Source: Streptococcus oralis (GTDB lineage Bacteria > Bacillota > Bacilli > Lactobacillales > Streptococcaceae). From it: 64,000 nucleotides of DNA. Made by a program: the position numbers and the translations under genes. Positions 49,215-58,967 of the stretch are shown here, one piece after another. Location: NCBI RefSeq assembly GCF_001983955.1, contig NZ_CP019562.1, forward strand, positions 1,807,501 to 1,871,500, in the 5' to 3' direction. The notes below the pieces were generated by a model. That model saw nothing but the letters and a program-made list of their open reading frames with translations. It searched no databases and had not been told where the DNA came from. Each line of letters begins with the position of its first letter. Position 1 is the stretch's first letter.

Positions 49215-50441
49215 ATGTTTGAAGCAGATCAACTACAATTTGTGAGAGAAGGCAACCAAATATCAGTTCAAATTTCTTCATCAGGTTACCATAGAGAACA
49301 GCTTGAATTGATTAAAGAATATTGTCCAGTAGAAATAGTGCAGAAAGATGGAGTTCTTTCTTTGCATTATATTATTCCAGAGTATTTTAAAACTGTTAAA
49401 GAAGAAATTTTAGACAGAACTACGGAGCTTGAGCGTTTTAGTTTGGCACAAAGCATGTCGGTATTAGTTCATTCTGAAAATGATTATAAAATTCCATATA
49501 TCCATCCTGAGAACATCATTGTTTTTGGCAGTAATGTACAAATGTTACATTATGGAATCGAAAAATTACTTGCACCTCAACAGCATAGTTCTGAATTCTA
49601 TTTAGAATCTTATAAAGCTTTAATGATTTCCATTTTACTACCCAAGGTAGATTTTGACTTAGTCATCCATGGGATTGATGCAATAAAGGAAAAGGTGGCA
49701 CAGGATATTAGTCCCTTAGAGAGTGTAGCTGATGTTAATAAATATATTGCAGAAAAGTATGCAAAATTATCAGAAGAGAGTTCAAAATCTAATTTGTTGG
49801 TGAACAAGAAAAAATGGAAGACTTTGTTAATAGGGGGAGCCTTGCTTGCTACAACCACAGTCATTTTAAGTTTTGCCACTTATAAGTCTATGTTTAAAGA
49901 CGGCCCCCTAAAATCATCAGTCATTATGGCCCAATCAAATTTCATGCGAAAAGACTATTCTGAAACAGTTGAATCATTAAAAAATTATGGTGCAGAATCA
50001 TTACCAAAAGAAGCTAAGTATATCTTAGCAGCAAGCTATGTCCGTTTAGATAGTTTGAGCGATAAGCAAAAGGAAGTTATTTTAAATACGATTACAGAAT
50101 CTACAGATGATACAATTTTCTATTATTGGATTTATCTTGGACGTGGAAAATTTGAAAAGGCTCTGGATGTGGCACAAAATATCGGGGACACACAATTGAT
50201 TTTACACGCTTATACAAATCTATATGAATCAGTCAAAGCAGATATCAATATGAACGGTTCTGAAAAACAAAAGAAACTTGAAGAATATGAAAAGAAAATA
50301 AAAGAACTTTCTGCTGAGATTGGAGAAGCTACTACAAATAGTAGTGATACAAAAGCATCTACAAATAGTAGTGATACAAAAGCATCTACTGAGACCACAA
50401 CTCCTAAGGACAACCAAACAAAAGAAAAGAGTGAACGATAA
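49215..50441 (+). CDS. essB: T7SSb pseudokinase membrane component EssB (YukC)
   Basis: A 408-aa protein: an N-terminal cytoplasmic pseudokinase domain (about 1-195), one transmembrane helix (about 202-220, LLIGGALLATTTVILSF), and an external helical domain (about 225-375). A low-complexity Ser/Thr/Asp tail contains two exact copies of a 9-residue unit. EssB links EssC to the rest of the channel. Its stop is directly followed by the essC start. Confidence 0.92.
   Translation: MFEADQLQFVREGNQISVQISSSGYHREQLELIKEYCPVEIVQKDGVLSLHYIIPEYFKTVKEEILDRTTELERFSLAQSMSVLVHSENDYKIPYIHPENIIVFGSNVQMLHYGIEKLLAPQQHSSEFYLESYKALMISILLPKVDFDLVIHGIDAIKEKVAQDISPLESVADVNKYIAEKYAKLSEESSKSNLLVNKKKWKTLLIGGALLATTTVILSFATYKSMFKDGPLKSSVIMAQSNFMRKDYSETVESLKNYGAESLPKEAKYILAASYVRLDSLSDKQKEVILNTITESTDDTIFYYWIYLGRGKFEKALDVAQNIGDTQLILHAYTNLYESVKADINMNGSEKQKKLEEYEKKIKELSAEIGEATTNSSDTKASTNSSDTKASTETTTPKDNQTKEKSER
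50334..50387 (+). repeat. 27-bp tandem repeat, two copies, in the essB tail
   Basis: Two identical 27-bp units (50334-50360, 50361-50387) encode TNSSDTKAS twice. The frame is kept, so copy number can change the tail length by nine residues at a time. Confidence 0.95.
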
Positions 50442-53400
50442 ATGAAGGCAAAAAAGCTAGAATATGATCATCAACTGGGAGACCAATTAGGAGAACTTCA
50501 TAAACCTATTTATACCTTGTTGATTGAACAAGAAAAATTGGAAAAAATTGATTTGTTTGAAGGACAAGAGGTAAGAGTAGGTACTAACGAGTATACAGTA
50601 GAAGGCAGAAGAGTCTATCGAAATGGTAAGGAATTAGAAAGAGGAAAATCTACCTTTGATAAAGAAACTGTAACCTTATTGGTCCCTGAAGAAGATATTT
50701 TTATCACTTATATTTTTCCGCCACAACGATTTATTTGTAGCAAGAAAGAATCAGCTGACATTAGTTGGTCACCTTCAAACCAACTTATTTTCTCAAATAA
50801 TCAAGTACAGGTTACTCTTGGGGAATCTCCGATCTATCTAAACGACTGTCTTATCAAAGAGGAAGGACTTTATCCATTTGAAGTGGGGAGCCGAATGAAG
50901 GTTTCTAACTATTTTATAGAAAAAAGAAAGAACCAGTGGAAGATTGGATGTCTTTTTGAAGAACCACAATTGAATAAGAGTCAAATTCTGATACAAGAAA
51001 AAAACAATGAATATCCGATGGATTTTCCAGAGTATAGAAGGAGTCCGAGAGTCAACCCTATTATCCATAGTGGGAAAATCATTATCAATCAACCTCCACA
51101 GCCGATAAAGCCACCCAAAAATTCGCTCATCCGAGCCATTGTCCCAGCTTTAGGGATGTTTACTTTAACTGCATTGAGTTCAATTTGGACAAAAGGGAAT
51201 CCTGTAATGATGCTAGGGATGGGTGGTTTTAGCCTCCTGACGGCAGCGACAACTATGAGTCAGTATTTTGAGGAGAGAAAGGATACCAAAGAACAGGAAA
51301 AAAATCGTATTCAAGATTACGAAGCATATTTATTAAAACAAGTATCCGACTTAGAAAGCTACTACAAAGAAGAAACTAAGATTCTACATTACAATCAACC
51401 GTCAATATCAACCATTACTGAGCTGATTGCAAAGTATGATTCTAGAATTTATGAGCGAATGGACTATAATGAAGATTTCTTACAGGTGTCTTTAGGATTA
51501 GGAGATAAATTAAGTCAGCTAGAGTTGCAAACAAATTTTGATGAGCAAAGTAAAGATGAAATATCGCAGTTTGCTCGAACAGTCTTGCAAGACTACAGTT
51601 TGCAAAAGAAAGTTCCGATCACGGTTAATATCTTTGAAGCGACAGTTGGTCTTGTTGGAAACAGTGAAGTAACTAGGACAGCTGTGTATAATATGCTCTT
51701 ACAGATGGCAATGTTCCATAGCTACTTAGATGTTAATTTTATCAATCTTGTTCAAGAACAGAGATATGAGAAAGATTGGTCTGAGTGGCGCTTTCTCCCT
51801 CATTTTAATATGCAGGAACGAAATATTCGTGGTTTTGTTCATGATGCTAGAAGCCGTGATGCTGTTCTAAATTCGCTTTACCGTATCATTCAAAAACGTT
51901 CCCAAATCAAACGTGAAATGGGGGAAAAAGATGCACGCTTTAAACCTCATTATGTCTTAACGATTATGGATGACTCCCATTTACTTGGCCATAGTTTGAA
52001 TGAGTATCTAGCCAAGGATTTGACAGAGTTGGGTGTAACAGTCATTTGGGTGAAAGAGGCACGTCGTCTTTTGCCAGAAACTATCACAACTCTAATTGAA
52101 TATAAGAATCAAAATTTAGGTCAAATCATTAATGATGAAGGTGCCTATAGTGCTCAAACCTTTATTCCCCATCCGCTGTTGGATTGCTATGAAGATTCTA
52201 TTCGTACTTTAGCAAATCTAAAACACATGGAAGTAGAGAAGAACACGATTCCTAAATCTGTTACTTTTTTGGAACTCTATCAAGTCAGAGAAGTTGAAGA
52301 GTTACAGGTTGCGACTAGATGGTCCAAAGCGGATACTTTTAAAACGTTAGCGGTGCCATTAGGATTGCGTGGGAAAGATGATCAGGTGGAGCTCAACTTA
52401 CATGAACGTGCACATGGACCACACGGCCTCGTAGCAGGAACTACTGGTTCAGGTAAATCGGAGATTCTTCAGTCTTATATATTATCCATGGCTGTAAATT
52501 TTAGTCCGGAGGATGTTGGATTTCTTACCATTGACTTCAAGGGTGGTGGGATGGCGAATCTTTTCAAAGATTTACCACATATGCTTGGGTCTATTACTAA
52601 CTTAGAGGGAGCTGCTAGTGCGCGTGCCCTAGCTTCTATCAAAGCAGAGTTACAAAAACGTCAACGACTATTTAATCAATTTGGCGTCAACCATATCAAT
52701 GGATACACTAAATTATATAAGGAAGGTCAACAAGCTACTGACAAATCAGGTTATCCAGACAAACCATTACCTCATCTCTTCCTTATTAGTGATGAGTTTG
52801 CTGAATTGAAAGAACATGAACCAGAATTTATGACAGAGCTGGTTTCGACAGCCCGTATTGGACGTTCGCTTGGAGTTCATCTAATTCTTGCTACACAAAA
52901 GCCATCAGGTGTCGTGAATGATCAAATATGGTCAAACTCGCGTTTCAAACTAGCTTTGAAAGTGTCAGATGAGTCTGATTCAAATGAAATTATTAAAACA
53001 CCAGATGCGGCGAGCATTACTGAACCAGGGCGTGCTTACCTACAAGTAGGAAACAACGAAATCTATGAATTGTTCCAGTCTGCATGGAGTGGTGCGCAGT
53101 ATGCCCCACAAACAGAGGGAGTTCAAGAAGTTGTTGATGAACGAATCTGGTTGATAAATGACCTAGGACAATATGAATTACTATCTGATGACCTATCTAA
53201 GGACGAAAATTATACTGCTGATCAGACGGAAGAAATCACGGAACTCTCAGCTGTTGTAAACTACATAGCAAGAGTGAGCAAGACTGTTCCCCTCAACCTG
53301 CCAGATAAACCGTGGTTAGAACCACTAGAGACAGCCATCATATCCCCTCAAACAGATATTCACTGGACCGACGAAAAAGTATTGGCCGTTCCTTTTGCTC

Positions 53401-54887
53401 GAATGGATATTCCGACAGAGCAACGTCAGAAGGATTATCATTTTGATTTGGAAAAAATGGGGCATACAGTTTTCTATGGTTCACCTGGTTTTGGGAAATC
53501 CCTAGCTCTTCAAACTCTAGTGTTAAATCTCGCTCGTTTGAATACTTCAGAGCAAGTACAAATCAATTTATTTGACTTTGGGACAAATGGACTCTTGCCA
53601 CTAAAAGATTTACCTCATGTAGTTGATTTGACACGGTTTGATGAAGAAGAAAAACTGGTTAAGTTTTTAAAACGTATTGACCAAGAGTTGAAGATTCGCA
53701 AGGAAAAATTTGCCCTCTATAATGTAGCAAGCCTTTCTCAATACGAACAAAAATCGGGTGAGAAACTCCCTGCTATTCTTACTATTTTTGACGGGTTTGA
53801 TACTATAAAAGACACACCACTAGAAGAAGCTATTGAAAGTATGATTAACCGCATCCTACGTGAGGGAGCGAGTCTTGGATGCTATGTGATTTTGACAGCA
53901 CTTCGTTCAAATAGCCTTAAAATCAGTATGTCAAGTAATATCACCTCGCGCTTGGCCTTTTACCTGGTTGATGAAGGAGCTTCTAAGGAAATTATCGGAC
54001 GCGATGCTTTAATTCAGCAAGAAATTTTTGGTCGTGCCCAGTTGAAAGAAGATATTCCTTATGCCATTCAGGTTTATCTCCCTATAAGTGGAGAAGGGGA
54101 CATTGAGCGCCTATATAACTTGGAAGAAGAAGTCAAGTTGATTGCAAGAAGCTGGACAGGAGTTTGCCCAGAACCAATCCCAATGTTGCCAAATGAAGTG
54201 ACGCTTACACACTTTAGTAATCATCCTAAAGTACTTGAGATGTGGTCGAGGGGAGAATTACCAATAGGGTTTGATAAAGAAACAACGGATCCTCAAGGGT
54301 TTGTTCCCGATAGAGATGGGTATTTTGAATTCTTATATGATACCCCGCAACAATTGGAATATTGTGAAAATAGTTTGATGCCAGGTCTGAATAGATTAGT
54401 AAATATTGAAAAAATATTATTAAATACCAACAATAGTTACAAAAAAACAGAAGTATTTGATAAAATTATTGATAGAGATAATATACCTAGTTTCTTTAAC
54501 GATATTCAAGGAGAAATTGAAAGCCGTCACAATGGTAAAGAGGCTTCAATGATGTACGTATTTATCCCAGAGGCGCATATGCTAGGGGCTTTATTAAATA
54601 TGAAAATAACCGAGGATGTATTTAAAAAGATTGTTAGAAATAGCGGGAAAGTTCACATTCATTTTGTATTTATGGGAGAACAACAAGCTATTAGTGTAGG
54701 CTACTTAGATGTTGACAAGGTCTTAAAGAGCAATGTTCCTGCTGGATGTGTTGGAACAAGGTTCAAAGATCAAAATATTTCAAAAGTACAAACGAGCTTC
54801 AGCGAGCCAGTTGTAGCAGAGGATGAGACAAACTTTTTTGTGGGTAGAATAGGTTATCGTTTACGATTGGTTACAGATAATGGATAG
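50442..54887 (+). CDS. essC: T7SSb FtsK/SpoIIIE-type ATPase EssC
   Basis: A 1481-aa motor and substrate receptor. Two N-terminal FHA-like domains (about 1-190) are followed by two membrane helices (about 228-250, 253-272). The first ATPase domain has Walker A GTTGSGKS at 666-673 and Walker B LISDEF near 781-786. The second ATPase domain has GSPGFGKS at 1013-1020 but IFDGFD where a Walker B acid pair would be expected. The C-terminal third (about 1290-1481) shows no P-loop and is noticeably more AT-rich. In S. aureus the EssC C-terminus defines allelic variants matched to particular effectors, so this end may define which effectors belong to the locus. Confidence 0.95.
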   Translation: MKAKKLEYDHQLGDQLGELHKPIYTLLIEQEKLEKIDLFEGQEVRVGTNEYTVEGRRVYRNGKELERGKSTFDKETVTLLVPEEDIFITYIFPPQRFICSKKESADISWSPSNQLIFSNNQVQVTLGESPIYLNDCLIKEEGLYPFEVGSRMKVSNYFIEKRKNQWKIGCLFEEPQLNKSQILIQEKNNEYPMDFPEYRRSPRVNPIIHSGKIIINQPPQPIKPPKNSLIRAIVPALGMFTLTALSSIWTKGNPVMMLGMGGFSLLTAATTMSQYFEERKDTKEQEKNRIQDYEAYLLKQVSDLESYYKEETKILHYNQPSISTITELIAKYDSRIYERMDYNEDFLQVSLGLGDKLSQLELQTNFDEQSKDEISQFARTVLQDYSLQKKVPITVNIFEATVGLVGNSEVTRTAVYNMLLQMAMFHSYLDVNFINLVQEQRYEKDWSEWRFLPHFNMQERNIRGFVHDARSRDAVLNSLYRIIQKRSQIKREMGEKDARFKPHYVLTIMDDSHLLGHSLNEYLAKDLTELGVTVIWVKEARRLLPETITTLIEYKNQNLGQIINDEGAYSAQTFIPHPLLDCYEDSIRTLANLKHMEVEKNTIPKSVTFLELYQVREVEELQVATRWSKADTFKTLAVPLGLRGKDDQVELNLHERAHGPHGLVAGTTGSGKSEILQSYILSMAVNFSPEDVGFLTIDFKGGGMANLFKDLPHMLGSITNLEGAASARALASIKAELQKRQRLFNQFGVNHINGYTKLYKEGQQATDKSGYPDKPLPHLFLISDEFAELKEHEPEFMTELVSTARIGRSLGVHLILATQKPSGVVNDQIWSNSRFKLALKVSDESDSNEIIKTPDAASITEPGRAYLQVGNNEIYELFQSAWSGAQYAPQTEGVQEVVDERIWLINDLGQYELLSDDLSKDENYTADQTEEITELSAVVNYIARVSKTVPLNLPDKPWLEPLETAIISPQTDIHWTDEKVLAVPFARMDIPTEQRQKDYHFDLEKMGHTVFYGSPGFGKSLALQTLVLNLARLNTSEQVQINLFDFGTNGLLPLKDLPHVVDLTRFDEEEKLVKFLKRIDQELKIRKEKFALYNVASLSQYEQKSGEKLPAILTIFDGFDTIKDTPLEEAIESMINRILREGASLGCYVILTALRSNSLKISMSSNITSRLAFYLVDEGASKEIIGRDALIQQEIFGRAQLKEDIPYAIQVYLPISGEGDIERLYNLEEEVKLIARSWTGVCPEPIPMLPNEVTLTHFSNHPKVLEMWSRGELPIGFDKETTDPQGFVPDRDGYFEFLYDTPQQLEYCENSLMPGLNRLVNIEKILLNTNNSYKKTEVFDKIIDRDNIPSFFNDIQGEIESRHNGKEASMMYVFIPEAHMLGALLNMKITEDVFKKIVRNSGKVHIHFVFMGEQQAISVGYLDVDKVLKSNVPAGCVGTRFKDQNISKVQTSFSEPVVAEDETNFFVGRIGYRLRLVTDNG

Positions 54888-54929
54888 AATCTTTAACATA
54901 AGTTGATAAAAAACAAAGGAGATATAGCT

Positions 54930-55337
54930 ATGTCTCGTGATTACAGTTATGAGATTTACTCTTTACGACAACAGATTTCAACAATGTCTAGTGAAAGAGC
55001 GGATATATTAAATAAAATTAGTATTCTAAAACAGAATAAGAGTAAAATACAGAGCAAGAAAAGCGCAATTTCAGAACAATTGTCTCAATACGATTTGATA
55101 AAGGCAAAAGCTACTTCTAATTTTGCTGGAAATAGAAGAGATGATTTTAATAATAAAATAGAGACGCTAAAGGGATCGATTTCCCAATGGTTGGAGAATA
55201 CCCAGAATAATATTGATTTGATTGACCAAAAAATCTCAACCTATACGGCTGAAGCTTCTAATTTAGCAATTGGTATGAATTACGCTAGCCAATCACTAAA
55301 TACTTATATTTATCTTCAAAGCCAAAATGAAGATTAA
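54930..55337 (+). CDS. DUF5082-like (YwqH-type) coiled-coil LXG partner, module 1
   Basis: A 135-aa, almost wholly helical protein (SLRQQISTMSSERADILNKI start region). It matches the YwqH-like DUF5082 proteins that precede LXG effectors in Bacillus and streptococci and act as targeting partners. The start at 54930 (MSRDYSY) has AAAGGAGA upstream; nine residues encoded before it lack an SD. A homologue opens module 2 at 61538. Confidence 0.8.
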   Translation: MSRDYSYEIYSLRQQISTMSSERADILNKISILKQNKSKIQSKKSAISEQLSQYDLIKAKATSNFAGNRRDDFNNKIETLKGSISQWLENTQNNIDLIDQKISTYTAEASNLAIGMNYASQSLNTYIYLQSQNED

Positions 55338-55348
55338 GGGGGAGAGTT

Positions 55349-55621
55349 ATGGGAGAAATAAAATTAGATTATAATATTTGGTCTGTTGATGTTGTTTCAT
55401 ATTCTTCATCAATTGATGCTTTGTCCGATCTTTCAAAACCTGCCTTGAGCGAGAATGACTTACAACCTTTCCTTAAAATTAATACGATGATAGATGAGTT
55501 AAACAGTTCGATAAAAACATTTAAAAGCAATTCAATAGATCAGACTAGGAATATGTCCAAAGCTGTAGCGAATAAAGTGTCTGATGATGTTGCTGGGGCT
55601 GCAGGTTTTAGAGGAGGATAA
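55349..55621 (+). CDS. DUF5344-like (YwqI-type) small helical LXG partner, module 1
   Basis: A 90-aa protein with a helix-turn-helix hairpin layout similar in size to WXG100 proteins, ending in a Gly-rich tail (AGAAGFRGG). It resembles YwqI/DUF5344 in size, position and pattern. Proteins of this kind bind the LXG domain with the DUF5082 protein and help export. The module 2 counterpart is at 61942. Confidence 0.78.
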   Translation: MGEIKLDYNIWSVDVVSYSSSIDALSDLSKPALSENDLQPFLKINTMIDELNSSIKTFKSNSIDQTRNMSKAVANKVSDDVAGAAGFRGG

Positions 55622-55622
55622 G

Positions 55623-56273
55623 ATGATTTCACAAGAAATGTTATGGGCGCAGTATTTTACAGAGTCCTATCTTGGATTTAAGCCAAATTCACTCATCGAT
55701 CAAATCGCTAAAGCTATTATTTATAGACCAGATTTATTTAGAACATTGGTTTCAAATTTGTCTCAGAGTGATATGAGTTATGAATACAATCCAACAATTG
55801 GAGCAAGTATTGATTTTCGCTTCAATAAGGGAGAGGTTATTATCACTCGTCTTGGGGAAACTCAGCTTTTTTCCACATCTGAGTTTGTGCGTTTACTTGG
55901 ATTAATTGATAAAATTTATACAGAAATTCTGCCATTAGGTAGTGTTATTCAAATAAATAGAGAAAAGTTACCCAAAGATGCTCTTGAGGATTTTATTGAA
56001 GAAATGCCTATCTATGTATTAATTACAGGACAACGGGTATCAATTGAAAACAAATTTTATCTAGATTACACAGGATATTTTTGGCCCAAAGGTTTGATTC
56101 CAAATCAAGAAACCTTAGTTATATCCGATGACATGATTGCATCCGTCCTTTTTAGGGGGCCAGAGAAGAATGATATTCAGGAACAACATGTCTTAAACCT
56201 ACGTCGCCAACTACTTGCAAAGGATCTGGATTCTTATACTTTTCACAATTATCAAATGGAGGCTAGCCAATGA
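55623..56273 (+). CDS. DUF4176-related protein, long form, module 1
   Basis: A 216-aa protein. Its C-terminal half carries the same pattern as the short DUF4176 proteins of this island: LPLGSVIQI, then an ITGQR strand, then DYTGYFWPKGLI. The N-terminal half (SYLGFKPNSLIDQI...) is extra. The start MISQEML at 55623 has AGGAGG upstream; a longer frame begins inside the preceding gene. It overlaps the LXG gene by 4 bp (ATGA). It is probably an accessory or chaperone for the effector. The module 2 homologue is at 62238. Confidence 0.72.
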   Translation: MISQEMLWAQYFTESYLGFKPNSLIDQIAKAIIYRPDLFRTLVSNLSQSDMSYEYNPTIGASIDFRFNKGEVIITRLGETQLFSTSEFVRLLGLIDKIYTEILPLGSVIQINREKLPKDALEDFIEEMPIYVLITGQRVSIENKFYLDYTGYFWPKGLIPNQETLVISDDMIASVLFRGPEKNDIQEQHVLNLRRQLLAKDLDSYTFHNYQMEASQ

Positions 56274-57754
56274 AATATAAGTATTCTGAATTATTGATAG
56301 CGCGCGAGGGACTTTATCGTTCAAAAAGTGGATTTGAGGATAAGATTCTAGCAGCGATTCAAGGGACTCGAGAGTTGATTGGCACCGAAAGTTTTCGTTC
56401 TGCCACCAAAGATGCGATTAATGCAGAACTGAGTAATTATAACCTGCCTTTATTATTTAGTTACCATGATTTAGCCAATGGTTTATATAATGAGTGGGAT
56501 CGGCTGATGTTACGCTTTCAGGAGTTGGTTGATGAGCATAGTCCTGCTGCTGTCATTGATACGTCAGAATTTTCTGGTTTAAAAACAGCTGTGGGAAAAC
56601 CGACTCAAGAGATTTTGAACTTGATTGCCCATCCAGACCTGACAATAGCTTACTCTGCAATTGGAGGTATGGTGGGCATCAGCAATCCTTCTTCCGCAGA
56701 TATCAAAAGCCATAAGGAAGAAGCCCTGCAATCTCTTCGTACAACTGAAAGTCGGATGGAATCATTTAATAGTGAACTGTTGGGGAGCGGCGTGACCACT
56801 ACCCTATCCACAATCGCAAGTGGTTTGAGTCGGTCTCGCAAAGCTGTTGCTATGACAGACCCTTATCACAATGTGGAAGCCCTTGCAATTTTTAAGGACA
56901 CGAAGTTACGGGATCAACAGATTGAGAATTCTAAAGCTCTGCATGAGGAGCTAATCCGTTATATTCGACATTATAATCCAGAAACAACCTTTGACTTGAG
57001 CCAGATGAGTGAGCAGGAACTACAGACCTTGGGTCGTACGATCTCTCTTGCCTCCCATGGGAATGGCGGTAAGAAACCTCAGGAGCTGATTGATTTCTTG
57101 AAAGGGAATGAAGTTACGTTTGAGAAGGAGATCACAGTATATGACGATGGTCAGCACTATCTCAAGAGTAAAATCCAGATAAAAGGTCACTTCAAAGGGG
57201 AAAGTGCCATCACTTTTAACACTAAATATAAAGATGGTAAGTTAAGTCAAGAAGGAGAGTATAGCGTAGGGGGACTGAGTACAGATTTCCTAGATGAAAA
57301 GCCCAATTATAAGACGAAGATAGGGCTAAAGGACTATTCTATAACGGGTGAGTTCAGTCTAGCAGACAAGATTAGTTCAAGCTACGGGAGACTCGCCCCC
57401 AACCTTTCCATTGGCTTTGGCTATAAGAATCGCTCTCTTGAGGTTGGTACCAAGTCAGAGAATGGCTATCGTGTTTCCTATGTAAAAGAACATAACCAGG
57501 TCAAACAAGACTACGCAACAGTTAAAACAACCACTGAAACAGGGGTGAGAACGGTGGATCATGGAGAACAGATATTAAAAGCGGGGAAAGTAGTAGTTGC
57601 TACAGTTTTTGTTATTGGTGCTATAATTTATGGTGTTACACTTAGTGCATCTACATTTGGATTTGGAGTCTCGATAGCGGCTCCAGTAATAGCGAGCGCC
57701 CTCTTATATTTAAGTTCTACAATGGAGGATAATGATGAAAGAAATATTAAATAA
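56270..57754 (+). CDS. LXG-type T7SS effector with hydrophobic tail (full length)
   Basis: A 494-aa protein in three parts. Residues 1-200 are helical and resemble an LXG targeting domain ([35 protein letters not shown]). Residues about 265-425 are rich in alternating polar/hydrophobic strands. Residues 432-494 form a 63-aa tail with two Ala/Gly/Val-rich hydrophobic segments ([33 protein letters not shown]) and no catalytic motif. A membrane-disrupting activity is the simplest guess. The membrane gene at 57732 overlaps its 3' end and is the probable immunity gene. The core is duplicated at 58975. Confidence 0.82.
   Translation: MKYKYSELLIAREGLYRSKSGFEDKILAAIQGTRELIGTESFRSATKDAINAELSNYNLPLLFSYHDLANGLYNEWDRLMLRFQELVDEHSPAAVIDTSEFSGLKTAVGKPTQEILNLIAHPDLTIAYSAIGGMVGISNPSSADIKSHKEEALQSLRTTESRMESFNSELLGSGVTTTLSTIASGLSRSRKAVAMTDPYHNVEALAIFKDTKLRDQQIENSKALHEELIRYIRHYNPETTFDLSQMSEQELQTLGRTISLASHGNGGKKPQELIDFLKGNEVTFEKEITVYDDGQHYLKSKIQIKGHFKGESAITFNTKYKDGKLSQEGEYSVGGLSTDFLDEKPNYKTKIGLKDYSITGEFSLADKISSSYGRLAPNLSIGFGYKNRSLEVGTKSENGYRVSYVKEHNQVKQDYATVKTTTETGVRTVDHGEQILKAGKVVVATVFVIGAIIYGVTLSASTFGFGVSIAAPVIASALLYLSSTMEDNDERNIK
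56625..57562 (+). repeat. Effector-core repeat, copy 1 (938 bp)
   Basis: Compared base by base with 58975-59912 (offset 2350) this stretch differs at one site only (G57543 versus A59893, Gly to Glu). It encodes the end of the LXG region and the strand-rich middle up to RTVDH. Identity stops abruptly at 57562, where the variable toxin tail begins. Confidence 0.97.
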
Positions 57755-58574
57755 CTATTCGTTGAAAATATCTGGATTTGAAATTCCAAAATTATATAAT
57801 TTGACAAAAATAGTATACATTTGCTTATTTCCTATAGTTTGTCTAGCATTTATAGGGATGGTTGTTGAATTATTTAAAGGTGGGGAAATGAATTTTATGA
57901 AATTCATTACTTATACGGTAGTATGTTTTGGGTTTGAGACACTCCTTTCATTAAACAATAAACTAGTTAAATTAGCTGTAGATAATATCCTTTTGACGGA
58001 TATTAATTTCGACAAGCACATAAGTTATTATCGTTATGTGGCTGAACACTCAGTCAAGTCTCAACAACTGTTTAATAATGCAAATTGTTTACTAGCTATT
58101 GCCCAAGCGTCATACTACCAAGGAAAGTTTGAAGAAACACTTGATAATTTGGAACGAATAAATTTTGAGGATAAAAATTTTAATAAGAAATTTGAGATCC
58201 AATTGTCCACAGCTTACTTTAAGATTCTTTCTCTAATCCATGCTGATAAAACAGAAGAAATTTCGAACCAAATCGATATGTTAGCTACATTAAAAGTTCG
58301 AACAAATTCTCAGGTTACTAGGCAGACGAATGCAATAAACATAATACAAGCTATAGAGAATCTTGTTTTAAATAAAATATCAAACGACTATTTCGACACT
58401 GCGGAACCAGAAAATAAGTTAGCTCGAATCATGTTCTCTTATTACGGAGCTCTCAATGCCCAATTAAAAGGAGACGAAGCTCGTACTCGTAATTTGTTTG
58501 AAAGCATAGCTCATGAAAATCCAGAACTCTTTTATGTTCAGGAAGCGCAGAAATATTTAGAAGGAGAAAACTGA
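57732..58574 (+). CDS. Two-helix membrane protein, probable immunity protein 1
   Basis: A 280-aa protein: two hydrophobic helices (about residues 27-48 and 57-75), then a helical, TPR-like cytoplasmic part. The last about 65 residues ([20 protein letters not shown] onward) are nearly identical to those of the gene at 60108, while the rest differs. Position overlapping the toxin tail, a GGAGG SD in the toxin gene, and the membrane topology point to immunity against a membrane-acting tail. Confidence 0.65.
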   Translation: MMKEILNNYSLKISGFEIPKLYNLTKIVYICLFPIVCLAFIGMVVELFKGGEMNFMKFITYTVVCFGFETLLSLNNKLVKLAVDNILLTDINFDKHISYYRYVAEHSVKSQQLFNNANCLLAIAQASYYQGKFEETLDNLERINFEDKNFNKKFEIQLSTAYFKILSLIHADKTEEISNQIDMLATLKVRTNSQVTRQTNAINIIQAIENLVLNKISNDYFDTAEPENKLARIMFSYYGALNAQLKGDEARTRNLFESIAHENPELFYVQEAQKYLEGEN

Positions 58575-58885
58575 TGTCAGAACGTACTGCTTTACCGATT
58601 GGAAGTGTTGTTCGAGTGAGAGAAGGTGTAGAGCCTGTCATGATTGTTAATCATTGTCCAGTTACTGAAAAGGACGGCAGGCAAGGTTATTTTGATTTTG
58701 GAGCAGTCAGTCTTCCGCTAGGACTCATTAATCAAAACATTATCTTCTTTAACAAAGAGGATATTGATGAAGTTCTATTCTTTGGTTACATCGATCGTAG
58801 ATTTCAAGACTTTTTGAGTCGTTATGATGAGGAAGTCTCAAAAATCAGCTATGAGCGCTTTAGTGTAGATGATTTTAAAAAATGA
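58574..58885 (+). CDS. DUF4176-domain protein, short form 1
   Basis: A 103-aa protein matching DUF4176: LPIGSVVRVREGVEPVMIVN (residues 6-25), then DFGAVSLPLGL, then IDEVLFFGYID. Such genes are constant companions of LXG effectors. The start overlaps the immunity stop (TGATG). Copy 2 at 60914 differs in a handful of residues, mainly near the C-terminus. Confidence 0.85.
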   Translation: MSERTALPIGSVVRVREGVEPVMIVNHCPVTEKDGRQGYFDFGAVSLPLGLINQNIIFFNKEDIDEVLFFGYIDRRFQDFLSRYDEEVSKISYERFSVDDFKK

Positions 58886-58890
58886 CATAC

Positions 58891-58920
58891 AAATCCTAGA
58901 ATTTCATTCTAGGATTTTCT
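58891..58920 (+). terminator. Terminator at the end of cassette 1
   Basis: AAATCCTAGAA (58891-58901) pairs with TTCTAGGATTT (58908-58918) around 6 nt, followed by TCT. The weak T tract suggests leaky termination. Confidence 0.65.
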
Positions 58921-58934
58921 ATATGGTGAGAAAA

Positions 58935-58943
58935 TGTTATAAT
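58935..58943 (+). promoter_or_regulatory. Extended -10 before cassette 2
   Basis: TGTTATAAT, 25 bp upstream of the GTG of the truncated effector. No good -35. The same sequence recurs at 61275-61283 before the third stub. Confidence 0.5.
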
Positions 58944-58967
58944 GAAGATTAAGTAGACTGGTCACTG

